From JAKZVK01 sp965261065 (GTDB taxonomy: Bacteria; Acidobacteriota; Terriglobia; Bryobacterales; UBA6623): a stretch of 64,000 nt of DNA. The stretch covers positions 1,674,001-1,738,000 of the forward strand of contig OZ253444.1 in assembly GCA_965261065.1 (NCBI GenBank), in the 5' to 3' direction. Positions 36,669 to 45,347 of this stretch are shown piece after piece. The notes beneath the pieces are model-generated. The model had not been told where the DNA came from. It was given only the letters and a program-made list of their open reading frames with translations, and searched no databases. A program made the position numbers and the translations under genes. Within the stretch, counting starts at the first letter, position 1. Every line of letters begins with the position of its first letter.

Positions 36669-36769
36669 GCGGCACTTTTATGTCGCGCACCCTTCGGGCT
36701 CTGTCCTCGAATAGGAATAGGGGCCGAGTGCCCGGTCCGCGCAGGTCTAACCGAAGACCGTACGGCGAG

Positions 36770-38476
36770 CTAACCGAACCAGATGGGACTGGTCCAACCC
36801 TGATGTCCGTCTTGCTGTCGGGCGCGGACGAGGTAGAAAGCGCTGGCCGAACTCTCGTCGTCCTTGGCCTGCGTGGTGAATTGACTTCCCGTCGGCGTCC
36901 ACGTCTGGAGAGTCCGTCCGTCGCGCAATAATTCGACCCGATCGAGCGGGCCGGCCGCGTCGACCTCTATGCTGAACACCCGCGGCGCGTCGATTGGCAA
37001 CTCAGCCCCCAACGGTTGGCCGTTGCTCTGTAAATTCATGAACATGCGCGTACCGCTCGTCGCAAACGTGCGCCGGGCGACGACCGCGTCCAAGAGCGCG
37101 TCGGCCGTCAGCGCGTCGGCGTAGACGCCAGTGAACCCGGCCGCCATCGGCAGATGAGGCTCCGCAAAGGGGTTGCCAGGCATGGAATCGTGCGTATCGC
37201 TCGTGCCGGCCAGAGCAAATCTCTTTCCCCGCCGCATGAGCTCATAGATTCGCTCTTCTTCGCGAGCGGGTTGCCTTAGATTCTTCTGGTAGATCTCGGC
37301 CAGCACTTCCTTATCGTAGTGCCGCGTGTGAAAGTGTCCCGTGACAATGCCGCCAAATCGCTCGATCGTCTCATAAAACTCCGGCAACGTCTTGCACACG
37401 ACCGTCTCTGGGTGGAGCCGGCTTTGGTGAAACGGATCTTGGGCAGGCGGACGACTGTCGCAGAAAATGGGCGGCACCTTGTCAGGATCGCGGAACAACA
37501 CGCAACGATGGCTGTCATCCGGGGGCGTGCCGCATTCAAAACCCGCCAGCGCCGCGAACTTGCCCGGCTCGGTATGTCGCCGGGAGGCCTCTTTGACTTT
37601 CTGCCAGACGTCCTCGACGCACGTGCCGTAGCTGAACCAGAACGGCGCACAGAAATCGAGTTTTGCCACACTCTTCGCGTAGCGGTAATAGTCGTCGAGC
37701 GGCCGCTGGTTGAAGACCATCCCGTGGAACTCGCCCCAGAAGACTCCCGGCTTGCGACGGAGACTCGACGCTGCGACGGGGGCGTATTTTCCCGTCACGC
37801 GCAGCGAATGGATCAAGGTTTTCTCGCGGAGCTGCTGTGTGGGCACGCGCGACTGATCTTGTCGATTCACGAACTTTCGATACCGGCGAAAGTCGATCGG
37901 CTCGAAGTCCCACTCGGCCCGGTCGTCAACGACCAGCCAGAACTGGTACGGGGCAATGGGCTGCCGCGGACCTTTCCAGCGGCGAATTTGAAATGCAATC
38001 TCGCCCCCTGCCGCCAATCGATCGTCGAGCGTAACGCCGATCATGTGAAAGAACTCGGGCGCCACGGGGAACAAATCGAGCGTGCGCGGCACGCGCGGCA
38101 ATTCCGGCGTCAGCTCTTTCTCGGGAGCGTCCGATCTGCGTACCGAGAGAAAGTTATCCGCTGCAGCCTCGTCGATCTGCCCCACGGCGGCACCCTGGCG
38201 GTCTTCAAAAAACAGCCACAATTTGGCGCCCGGTTGCAGGTCGACCTTCGCAGTGAAGGCAAGATGCAAGTCATGCTTGCCGCCGGCGGCAACCACCCGG
38301 TCGGAAACGATGCGTAACTCGCCAAGGTCCGACGATCTGCCGGGCGACGCGAGCGCCCCGCTCGGCGACGTTGCCGCTACGGCGCCTGTTGAGAGGGCGA
38401 CGGCTCCGGCTGTCGTCGTGCGCAGGAATTCGCGCCGCGAATTGGACCTATTGCTGGGAGGAGAGTTTGGGCTCAT
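36770..38476 (-). CDS. Tat-exported DUF3604/PHP-like protein
   Basis: A 568-residue protein with a Tat leader (NSRREFLRTTTAGAVALS). A beta domain is followed by GVFWGEFHGMVFNQRPLDDYYRYAKSV, aligning with the DUF3604 segment that normally reads GDLHVHT, and later by GHFHTRHYDKEV and FALAGTSDTHDSMPGNP, which retain His and Asp metal-ligand candidates. Several first-site His positions are replaced, so activity is uncertain. The last third is a beta domain (RVFSIEVDAAGPLDRVELLRDGR). Its start overlaps the end of the upstream cysteine-hydrolase-like gene by 29 bp, so translation is coupled. Confidence 0.75.
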   Translation of the reverse strand: MSPNSPPSNRSNSRREFLRTTTAGAVALSTGAVAATSPSGALASPGRSSDLGELRIVSDRVVAAGGKHDLHLAFTAKVDLQPGAKLWLFFEDRQGAAVGQIDEAAADNFLSVRRSDAPEKELTPELPRVPRTLDLFPVAPEFFHMIGVTLDDRLAAGGEIAFQIRRWKGPRQPIAPYQFWLVVDDRAEWDFEPIDFRRYRKFVNRQDQSRVPTQQLREKTLIHSLRVTGKYAPVAASSLRRKPGVFWGEFHGMVFNQRPLDDYYRYAKSVAKLDFCAPFWFSYGTCVEDVWQKVKEASRRHTEPGKFAALAGFECGTPPDDSHRCVLFRDPDKVPPIFCDSRPPAQDPFHQSRLHPETVVCKTLPEFYETIERFGGIVTGHFHTRHYDKEVLAEIYQKNLRQPAREEERIYELMRRGKRFALAGTSDTHDSMPGNPFAEPHLPMAAGFTGVYADALTADALLDAVVARRTFATSGTRMFMNLQSNGQPLGAELPIDAPRVFSIEVDAAGPLDRVELLRDGRTLQTWTPTGSQFTTQAKDDESSASAFYLVRARQQDGHQGWTSPIWFG

Positions 38477-39593
38477 CGGAGTGCTCCTTGGAACGGGGAG
38501 CCGCCTTCTGGCCGGGAATCATCTGAATCCAGGAGGCCTGCGTGATGAGATGATCGCGCGACGCTGCCGCAATCGCAGCCGAGGTGGCAAAGCGGATGTT
38601 ATCGACCATAGGCGTTGGTTCAAGCGTGCCGTCGCCGACGAGAAAAACGTTGAAATCCTTTTCCAGATTCAGATAGCCGGCGGTCGTGCTGCGATAACAC
38701 TTGGTGCAAGCGTAGCCGCAGAGCAAGATGTGCGAGACTCCCTCCTGACGCAGAAAATCGCGGAGCGCTTCGTAACCGTCGGCGTCGTAGATCACGACGT
38801 CATCGGGTGCGACATCGATGGCGCTATGGATGGGAATCGGTAGGTCCCAGAATCCTGGCCCGTTGTACTTGTCGCGAAACAGGCCGCCGGGAAGCTGTTG
38901 GAAGTAGTCGCTTACGGGATTCTGCTGCGACAACGGCATCGACTCGGGAATGGAGCCCGCTTCGTATGAGAACGACCGGAGTTTCGCCGTCAGATCGTTT
39001 CTTGCCTGCTCACTTTCCGCTCGAGTGGGCCGGCGCCGGATGGACCGATACAGTCGGCGGCGAATCGGATCTTCGCCGGCTCGCATGCTGTACATCACGA
39101 GGGCGACGTTGCCGCGGAGCGACTTCAAGAGTGGATTGACCACCTCGCGCATATGCCGCGCGATATAGTCAACCGTGGCAGGCGTTCCGAAGGCAAAGCC
39201 GGCCGGCTCGGGGATCCGCCAACCCTGGCCGTCGTTGATGCCCCACGGATGAACGACGACGACGGCCGTTTTGTCGCCGCGCAGCCGGTTCGGCATCTCG
39301 ATCACGGCCCGGGCATTCATCGAAAAACGCCAGCCCCGCACCGAAAGGTCGGCTCCCGGGTCGTCGATCAACGCCGGTCCTTCGAACCGGGCAGACTCGC
39401 GTATCGGCTGAATGAGTTCCGGATAGTCGGCAAGCAGAGGCGTCGGATTGGCCAGCGGCTTCAGCTCGTTCCGATAGACTCGCTGCGGAGGTTCCGCCGC
39501 TCCGGGCGGTGCTACGAGGACCGCTAATAGGATCGGAAAAAACCAATACCCAAGAGACTGATAGGTCTGCCCTTTGTTCGGACCTGCCGTCAT
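38448..39593 (-). CDS. Secreted isochorismatase-like cysteine hydrolase
   Basis: A 381-residue protein; the ATG giving MTAGPNKGQTYQSLGYWFF and a Sec signal (FFPILLAVLVAPPGAA) is preferred, since the open frame further upstream belongs to the ISNCY element. TAVVVVHPWGINDGQG takes the place of the usual VVVDMQNDF, so the catalytic Asp is displaced; DDVVIYDADGYEALRDFLR and ILLCGYACTKCYRSTTAGY follow the isochorismatase/nicotinamidase pattern with a Cys in the nucleophile region. Function unknown. It is coupled to the DUF3604-like gene. Confidence 0.75.
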   Translation of the reverse strand: MTAGPNKGQTYQSLGYWFFPILLAVLVAPPGAAEPPQRVYRNELKPLANPTPLLADYPELIQPIRESARFEGPALIDDPGADLSVRGWRFSMNARAVIEMPNRLRGDKTAVVVVHPWGINDGQGWRIPEPAGFAFGTPATVDYIARHMREVVNPLLKSLRGNVALVMYSMRAGEDPIRRRLYRSIRRRPTRAESEQARNDLTAKLRSFSYEAGSIPESMPLSQQNPVSDYFQQLPGGLFRDKYNGPGFWDLPIPIHSAIDVAPDDVVIYDADGYEALRDFLRQEGVSHILLCGYACTKCYRSTTAGYLNLEKDFNVFLVGDGTLEPTPMVDNIRFATSAAIAAASRDHLITQASWIQMIPGQKAAPRSKEHSDEPKLSSQQ

Positions 39594-39723
39594 CGGATGT
39601 TTCCTTCCGTCGACATACGTTGCGCGAAAGTTATGGCAGTGTTCGTAATTTCCATTTTGGCCATCCGGCCACGTACAGTGTAGCCGAACTGCGGCTAGGA
39701 TGCGACGTTGCCGGCACTTCATT

Positions 39724-41319
39724 GTCAACGCCCAATAGAAATGTCCCCCTCGGTAGCTCGATAGAAGTGTCCCCTTGTGTTTCTTGTTCGTAGGAGAGAT
39801 ATCGTCGTCGTCGGGGCTGTGGAACTGTGGGAATCGCGTAGCGATTTCCAAGGGGCGGTGGGAAGGGTGGAAAACCATCCACCGCTCCTCGAACCCGGTA
39901 CTGCTGCCTCGAGAGATTTTCCACGCTTTCCATCCGACCCGGCATTTCCACAGCCCTCTTATGTATTCGCAGCCCGTTTTTTCCGTAACACAGCTCGCCG
40001 CCAGGGGTGGTCCGCCGCCGGCTTGCGCCCGCCCTCCGGACGCTGCTGTGGTGCTGGTTTCGTCCGCAGCTGTGGCGTCGGCGTGGCGATCACGTCGTGC
40101 TCGATCTCGTGCCCGTCAAACCTCACCTGCAAGCTCTCATCGCGCCACTGTTGGACCGTCACCCGTGCCCCCGCCCCCACGCCCTGGTTGCGTTTCGGCT
40201 TCAACTGCAAACAACGATTCTCGAAACGCACCACCCGGTCGTTGCTCACCACCCGTTCGTACTCGCAACAGAACACGCCTCGCAGCTCGGTGCCGCGGGG
40301 GAGCGCCTGGTGAAAGTCCGCTGCCGCCGCCGGCTCACAGGCGAAGCGCTCGTTGTGCTCGGCCAGGTACTCCTCGTCGAGATAACGGTTCGCCGCCTCG
40401 TACTCGACGATCCCGCGCAGCCGCATCTTCTTGATCAGGCGGTCTTGGTGCGTGCCGTGATGGCGCTCCACTCGGCCCTTGGCTTGCGGCGAGGAAGCCG
40501 CCATGATCGTAATGCCGAGCTTGGCACACATGCGCCCGAACTGCGTCTCGGGCTTGATGCCTGCCAGCGCTTCCCGCGACGTCGGCTGGCGCTGGTAGAC
40601 GTTTTTCCAGTCGCAGTACAACGCCTTGGGAACGCCGTGTTGACGTACCCAGGCTGCGAGCAGATCGGCCGCGGCCCAGGTCGTTTCCTGGTCCGAGAAA
40701 CGGCACAGCGCCACACCGGTCGCGTCATCGACGAAGTTCATCAGACAGGCTTTCGGGCCGCGTTCTTCCAGCCAGTGGTGGTGCGAACCGTCGAGTTGAA
40801 TCAGCTCGCCGAAGTGCGCTTTGCGTTGGCGCCGGGTGCGATGCGGTTGGCGCTTGCGACGGCGGCTCCACAGACCCGCGGCGAGCATCCAGCGCCGCAG
40901 TGTTTCGCGCGGCACTTCCAGGCCGTGGTCGGCTGCCAGATGTTCCGACGCCAGCGTCGGCCCGAAGCGCTCGTGCCCCTCGCCCGCATAGTTCTCGCGC
41001 ACCAACTCGAGAACCTGCTGGCGTCGCTTCTGATCGGCTCGGTTCGAAGCACGGCCGACGTTACCGTGCACCAAAGCCTTGGCCCCGCCCGCACGGTAAC
41101 GCTTCTTCAGACGCTTCGCATGGCGGTAGCTGACCTCCAGCAGCTCGGCGGCTTCGGTCAACTTCAGTTCCCCTCGTTTCACTCGGCTCAGCACTTCGCC
41201 GCGCCTCAACTCCTTGGCACTCATCCATGTCCTTCCCACTCTCGGCTCCTCCTTCGGAGCCTCAGAGTAGGGGACATTTCTATTGGGCGCTCAAGGGGAC
41301 ATTATCATTGGGCTTCAAC
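39724..41319 (-). mobile_element. ISNCY (IS1202-like) insertion sequence, copy 2
   Basis: 1596 bp, same ends as copy 1. The target duplication is 19 bp, ACGTTGCCGGCACTTCATT (39705-39723 and 41320-41338). It is inserted 131 bp upstream of the isochorismatase-like gene. Confidence 0.9.
39959..41239 (-). CDS. ISNCY-family transposase (copy 2)
   Basis: 426 residues, nearly identical to copy 1 (differences include Ala/Glu in LKLTEAAEL, Met/Val in VLELVREN and Gly/Ala in EPAAAADF). Catalytic motifs LIQLDGSHHHW, ALYCDWKN and SSPQAKGRVERHHG are intact. Confidence 0.9.
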   Translation of the reverse strand: MGRTWMSAKELRRGEVLSRVKRGELKLTEAAELLEVSYRHAKRLKKRYRAGGAKALVHGNVGRASNRADQKRRQQVLELVRENYAGEGHERFGPTLASEHLAADHGLEVPRETLRRWMLAAGLWSRRRKRQPHRTRRQRKAHFGELIQLDGSHHHWLEERGPKACLMNFVDDATGVALCRFSDQETTWAAADLLAAWVRQHGVPKALYCDWKNVYQRQPTSREALAGIKPETQFGRMCAKLGITIMAASSPQAKGRVERHHGTHQDRLIKKMRLRGIVEYEAANRYLDEEYLAEHNERFACEPAAAADFHQALPRGTELRGVFCCEYERVVSNDRVVRFENRCLQLKPKRNQGVGAGARVTVQQWRDESLQVRFDGHEIEHDVIATPTPQLRTKPAPQQRPEGGRKPAADHPWRRAVLRKKRAANT

Positions 41320-41483
41320 ACGTTGCCGGCACTTCATTCACGTTCGATCCTCCTATCTTCGCCGGTCCGGCGTTCAGATCAGTCGGGTCAAGGCGTTCCG
41401 GCCACGCTAGCGCCCACTCTGCCGACACTGCTCCGAGCTTGCCTCTCGGCGACTCTCGCCCGGCTGCTCCGATGCTCACCGCG

Positions 41484-41670
41484 TCACCCTCCTGGCACAG
41501 GCAGTACCGCGAGGCGGTTGAGCATCTCGCCGAACAGCTTGCGGTTCAGATACCCTTCGGCCAAACAACAACCAGTAGTACCAGGCGTGCTTGACCAGCC
41601 GTCCGCCTGTCTTCATCAGCCGGTGCTGCAAGCTTATTAGCGACCTGCTCTTGATCCGGTTCGGCACCCC
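41484..41670 (-). pseudogene. IS1380-family transposase C-terminal relic
   Basis: The minus strand reads LGVPNRIKSRSLISLQHRLM, then KTGGRLVKHAWYYWLL, and after a one-base frameshift AEGYLNRKLFGEML and VLPVPGG with a TGA. It corresponds to the last 55 or so residues of the intact IS1380 transposase at 56216-57547 (RIKSWSLTSLQHRLMKTGG, AEGHLNRRLFGDML) but is clearly diverged. Its upstream border is an abrupt joint to an IS91-type end at 41671. Confidence 0.8.
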
Positions 41671-42028
41671 AGCTACTTCGACAGCTCGTAAGGCACCGGC
41701 CACAGTCTGGCGCAAAGACGTGCAACCGCACGCCGCGGCAGCCGTGTGCCCGCGCACCTAAAGCCATGTGCAAATCCGCTCTTGTCGCAGTGTTTCAACC
41801 CCGCGGATCGCCGATCCGATCTCTGTACTTGGCTTGTCGCGGCTGCTCGGCCATCCTCGCGACGCCCGCGGCGACTCGCAGCACCGCCTGACGTGGTTCG
41901 TGGCTCCATAGCCGCCCGCCCCGCCCAGCGGCTTCCTTCAAGTCGCCCTATCGAAACTGCCTCGGCCCCGGCTTCCTCGCCTTCTCTCCCACCTTCGTGC
42001 TCCGAGGCACCCCCGATACGGCACTAAC
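41671..42028 (+). repeat. IS91-family 3' (oriIS-side) end, relic copy
   Basis: A 358-bp sequence repeated in inverse orientation at 54419-54776 with high identity. It starts with the last seven codons of the IS91 transposase (SYFDSS and stop) and runs to GGCACTAAC. In IS91 elements the replication origin lies on this side. Everything upstream of the last codons is missing here. Confidence 0.8.
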
Positions 42029-42070
42029 GACAAGGCAGGATCTAGCGGCGGAATCTGACGCAACTCCCTG

Positions 42071-42295
42071 TTGATCAGGGGCTTGGACCACCAGCGACCC
42101 GAATTAGACTACGGCGTGACTTCGGGCTTTTTCGAAAACAGCCTCAACAAGCTGAGTGCGGGAGAACAGCCGTTCTGGCGATACCATCCGGGGCTGACGC
42201 CGCACAATAGGCCGCGGGGGTCAGCGCATCGACTTCATTTGAAGGGCCCGGTCTTTACCATTACGTTGCCGCTTCAGGGTGACGAAGCGACGGCT
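42071..42295 (+). pseudogene. 3' fragment of an unidentified gene ending at an IS630 insertion
   Basis: A TTG-initiated open stretch of about 75 codons ending KGPVFTITLPLQGDEATA. The FTITLPL end resembles the C-terminus of histidine-kinase ATPase domains, but the preceding residues do not show the G-boxes, so the assignment is weak. The stop codon has been replaced: GCT-TAG across the empty site became GCT-TAT-TGA through the insertion. Confidence 0.3.
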
Positions 42296-42297
42296 TA

Positions 42298-43391
42298 TTG
42301 AATCCCGCAAATTATTATGACACTTTTTGATAGTTTGGAGCATCTATATATGTATGGGCAACCCCAAAGGTGTGAGGCGGGATTTCAAGGCCCTGGAGAA
42401 GCGCCGTTTCGAAGCGATGCGGCTGCTCGGCCAAGGCCACAATCAGTCCGAGACGGCAAGACGGCTGAAAGTCGCTCGCCAAACCGTCAGTGCGTGGCGG
42501 CGGCAATACCGCGAGCAGGGTGCGGCCGGACTCCGCCAGGCCGGGCGCGCCGGACGCAAGCCGCTCCTCGATGCCGCACAACGCGAACGCCTGACGTCGC
42601 TGTTGCTGGAAGGCCCGCAAGCCCACGGCTTCCCCACGCCCCTGTGGAGCTGTCCGCGGGTGGCTCGGCTGATCGGAGACGAGTTCGGGGTCGACTACCA
42701 CGAAGGCCACGTCTGGAAGATCCTGCGAGCGCTCGACTGGAGCCCGCAACGCCCGGTCGGAAAGGCGCGCGAGCGCAACGAAGAGCAGATCCGCACCTGG
42801 AAGCGCAAGACCTGGACGCGCATTAAAAAAAAGCCCAAAACGAAGGCCGTACGCTCGTCTTCATCGACGAAAGCGGATTGAGTCAGAAGCCGCATCGCTG
42901 CCGCACCTGGGCGCCACGCGGCCAAACACCGGTGCTGCAGTTTAACTTCAATTGGGAGAAGCTTTCCGTCTCGGCGGGGCTGACGCTGCGTAACTTCTAC
43001 TTTCGGCTCTATCCCGGTGCGATCGGCAAAGAGCAAGTGATCGACTTTCTCAAGGCGTTGGTACGTCATATCGATCGGCCGCTGCTGATCGTCTGGGACC
43101 GGCTGCCTGCGCACCGTAGTCGCCTGGTGCAAGAGTTCATCCAACTCTCCGAAGGCCACATCGCAACCGAGTACTTGCCACCCTATGCGCCGGAGTTGAA
43201 TCCGGTGGAATACATCTGGGCTTACTGGAAGCAGCACGAGTTGCCGAACGTCTGTCCGAAGGACTACGGCGAGCTGAACGAGCGGGCCCGCAAGGCACTC
43301 CGCCGCATGCGCCGCAAACCGCGTTTGATCACGGCCTTCTGGAAACAGTCTTCTCTTTGCTTCGAGTGACGGGATATTATGCGGGACTCAA
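42298..43391 (+). mobile_element. IS630-family insertion sequence, copy 1
   Basis: 1094 bp between TA dinucleotides (42296-42297 and 43392-43393), the target duplicated by IS630. The left end is TTGAATCCCGCAAATTATTA and the right end the inverse of TTGAGTCCCGCATAATATCC. Copy 2 with the same length is at 49179-50272. Confidence 0.92.
42354..43369 (+). CDS. IS630-family transposase, expressed by -1 frameshifting
   Basis: The gene is in two frames. The first (42354-42881) starts MGNPKGVRRDFKALEKRRF and encodes the helix-turn-helix (ETARRLKVARQTVSAWRR) and a second DNA-binding part. At a run of eight A (42825-42832, codons ATT AAA AAA AAG) a -1 slip gives KAQNEGRTLVFIDESGLSQK, which holds the first catalytic Asp; the second frame continues with RPLLIVWDRLPAHRS (second Asp) and YAPELNPVEYIWAYWK (Glu). 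A nominal TTG at 42878 could start the second ORF but would omit the first Asp, so the frameshift product is the plausible enzyme. This copy is intact. Confidence 0.85.
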
Positions 43392-43397
43392 TAGTGC

Positions 43398-43595
43398 CTA
43401 GGCCGAGCCGTTCTTCTTGCCCTCCGGCAGCCGATGCTCGCGGTAAAGCCTCTCGCAATCGGGCTTGCAGAAGACAAGCGAATTGCCTCCAACCTCGGCT
43501 TCCCAATAGCTTTTGGGGATGACCAAGCCGCAGCAAGCGCAGTACGTCATCGACTGGTCGTACCAGGCCACATTCTTGTCTATCCATTCACCCAT
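43398..43595 (-). CDS. Small Cys-rich (zinc-ribbon-like) protein of the hydantoinase operon
   Basis: A 65-residue protein, MGEWIDKNVAWYDQSMTYCA, with four Cys in CACCGLVIPKSYW and VFCKPDCERLY, suggesting one structural zinc. It starts 24 bp after hyuB on the same strand and is the last gene of the operon. Acetone and acetophenone carboxylases, relatives of HyuA/HyuB, include a small third subunit with Cys-rich character, so a subunit role is plausible, though I cannot assign it to that family. The IS630 copy 1 lies 6 bp past its stop. Confidence 0.75.
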   Translation of the reverse strand: MGEWIDKNVAWYDQSMTYCACCGLVIPKSYWEAEVGGNSLVFCKPDCERLYREHRLPEGKKNGSA

Positions 43596-43619
43596 AGCTT
43601 CTGCTTCGAGATTCCGCTT

Positions 43620-45320
43620 TCAACTTTCGTAGCCGTACGACGCTCGTGCCGCCTCGGTCGAGATCAGACCCTGCCGGAGGTCCTCTTCGACCTGCTCGGC
43701 CGCGCGCTCGCTCGGCGGACCGTACCCGCCCCCGCCGGGTGAAATGATGGCGACCTCGTCGCCTTCCTTCAAGGCGATCCGCGTGAACTTCGTCGCCGAC
43801 ACCGTCCCATACGCCTCCTTGAAGGTGCGAAACTCGCGGTCGCCCTTCTTTTTGACAAGCAACCCGCCCGAGGCGCCCTGCCCGCCCTCAAACAGTCCCC
43901 AGGGGTGCGTGCGAGTGCGGTCGAGCAGCGCGCTGACGGTGATCTCCGGGCCGACCACACGCAGGACTCGCTTGCTACCGAGTCCGCCGCGGAACTTACC
44001 GTCACCACCCGAGTCTGACCGCAGGCTGTACTCGAGCGTCAGGAAGGGATACTTCGTCTCGAGGACTTCCGCCGGCGTGTTGCGACAGTTCCCGTTCACC
44101 GGACACATCACCGAGTTGCCGTCATGCTCGGCCGTGGCACCCCAGCCGCCGCCGTCGAAGTGATAGTTCGTGTAGTACTCGCCGGTCTCCGGGTGCACCC
44201 CGCCGAACAGGAAGTTGCACGCCGTGCCGGCCTCCGCGGCCGCCGCCCGCTCAGGGACCGCCTGGCTCAAAGCCGCCATCACGACGTTCTGCAAATGCGG
44301 ATGCGTCTCGGTGTTCCCTCCGACCGACGACCCCGGGTGCCGCACGTTCACCACCGTGCCGGGATTCGTAATCAAGCGAATCGGCCGATAGCAACCCGAA
44401 TTCACCGGGATGTCTTTGTTCGTCACGTGAAGCACGGCGCTGTAGGTCGCCGCCGCTGTGACGACAAACGTCGCGTTGACCGGACCCAAAGACTGGGGAT
44501 CGGAATCCGTCCAGTCGGCGATGATTTCGTCATCCTTGACGATCAGTTTCAGCCGCATCCACACCGGCTGATCGGTGACGCCGTCGTCCTCCATACAATC
44601 TTCGAAGCGATACACGCCGTTGGGGATCTCGCGGATCTCCGACCTCATCCAACGTTCCGAGTAGTCGAGCAACTGATCGCCGGCCGACGCGAACAACTCC
44701 GGCCCGTACCTGTCCAGCATTTCATGCATGCGCGTTTCCGCGATGTTGAGCGAGCCGATCATGGCGTGCAGGTCGCCCCAACTCGTTTTCGGCGTGCGAT
44801 GGTTTGTCAGGATGATGCGCCACACGTCCTTGACATACTCGCCGCGCTGCATGATCTTCACCGGCGGCAAGCGCAGCCCTTCCTGGTAGACCTCGGTCGC
44901 GTCGGCGGCGAACGAACCGGGCGCCATCCCGCCGATCTCGCCGATGTGGGCGATGTTGCCCACGAAGCACTGCAACTCGCCTCCGTGGAACACCGGCTTA
45001 AGCACCATGTGCTCGGGCATGTGGCATTGGCCGCGGTAGGGGTCGTTGTGGATCACGACGTCGCCGGGTTCGAACGAATCGAGCCCCAGCTCCTCGATCG
45101 TCCACTTGACGGCGTACTGCGCCGAGCCGAGCATCGTCGGACAGAACTCGGCCTGCCCGATCATCTCCGCGCGCGTGTTGAAGATGATGCACGAAAAATC
45201 GAGTCCCTCGTTGAAGATCGGCGAGTAGCTCGTGCGCATCATCGCCGTGCCCATCTCGCGGCAGGCGTTGATGAGTGCGTTATTGATGACGCTCAGGGTA
45301 ACGCTGTCGATCATCTGCAT
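43620..45320 (-). CDS. hyuB: Hydantoinase B/oxoprolinase family subunit
   Basis: A 566-residue HyuB-type subunit; with HyuA it forms ATP-dependent hydantoinases, oxoprolinases or ketone carboxylases. The start MIDSVTLSVINNALINACRE, MRTSYSPIFNEGLDFSC, GDVVIHNDPYRGQCHMPEH, GNIAHIGEIGGMAPGSFAAD, NVRHPGSSVGGNTETHPHLQ and IISPGGGGYGPPSERA are family signatures. The length is near that of HyuB. It follows hyuA after 27 bp. The true substrate cannot be read from sequence. Confidence 0.92.
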   Translation of the reverse strand: MQMIDSVTLSVINNALINACREMGTAMMRTSYSPIFNEGLDFSCIIFNTRAEMIGQAEFCPTMLGSAQYAVKWTIEELGLDSFEPGDVVIHNDPYRGQCHMPEHMVLKPVFHGGELQCFVGNIAHIGEIGGMAPGSFAADATEVYQEGLRLPPVKIMQRGEYVKDVWRIILTNHRTPKTSWGDLHAMIGSLNIAETRMHEMLDRYGPELFASAGDQLLDYSERWMRSEIREIPNGVYRFEDCMEDDGVTDQPVWMRLKLIVKDDEIIADWTDSDPQSLGPVNATFVVTAAATYSAVLHVTNKDIPVNSGCYRPIRLITNPGTVVNVRHPGSSVGGNTETHPHLQNVVMAALSQAVPERAAAAEAGTACNFLFGGVHPETGEYYTNYHFDGGGWGATAEHDGNSVMCPVNGNCRNTPAEVLETKYPFLTLEYSLRSDSGGDGKFRGGLGSKRVLRVVGPEITVSALLDRTRTHPWGLFEGGQGASGGLLVKKKGDREFRTFKEAYGTVSATKFTRIALKEGDEVAIISPGGGGYGPPSERAAEQVEEDLRQGLISTEAARASYGYES

Positions 45321-45347
45321 GGGCCCTGTTCTCTTTACGTCGATCCT

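Larger units (their letters stand above)
34844..36692 (+). mobile_element. ISKra4-family insertion sequence
   Basis: An 1849-bp element. The ends are inverted repeats of 22 bp with one mismatch, beginning GGGTGCGCGACAT and including AAAGTGCC. No clear target duplication is visible. It carries orfA and orfB with a candidate programmed frameshift and a palindromic promoter. A 13-bp tandem repeat (CTACTAGGCTG core) lies just outside the left end. Confidence 0.88.

Noticed and set aside
41671..41909. Conserved 78-codon ORF shared with 54538-54774
   Set aside because: The similarity comes from the repeated IS91 element end as DNA; the ORF has no coding hallmarks and opposes the transposase tail.
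42878..43369. Second IS630 ORF as an independent gene
   Set aside because: Starting at its nominal TTG would remove the segment with the first catalytic Asp; the A8 frameshift gives the complete enzyme.
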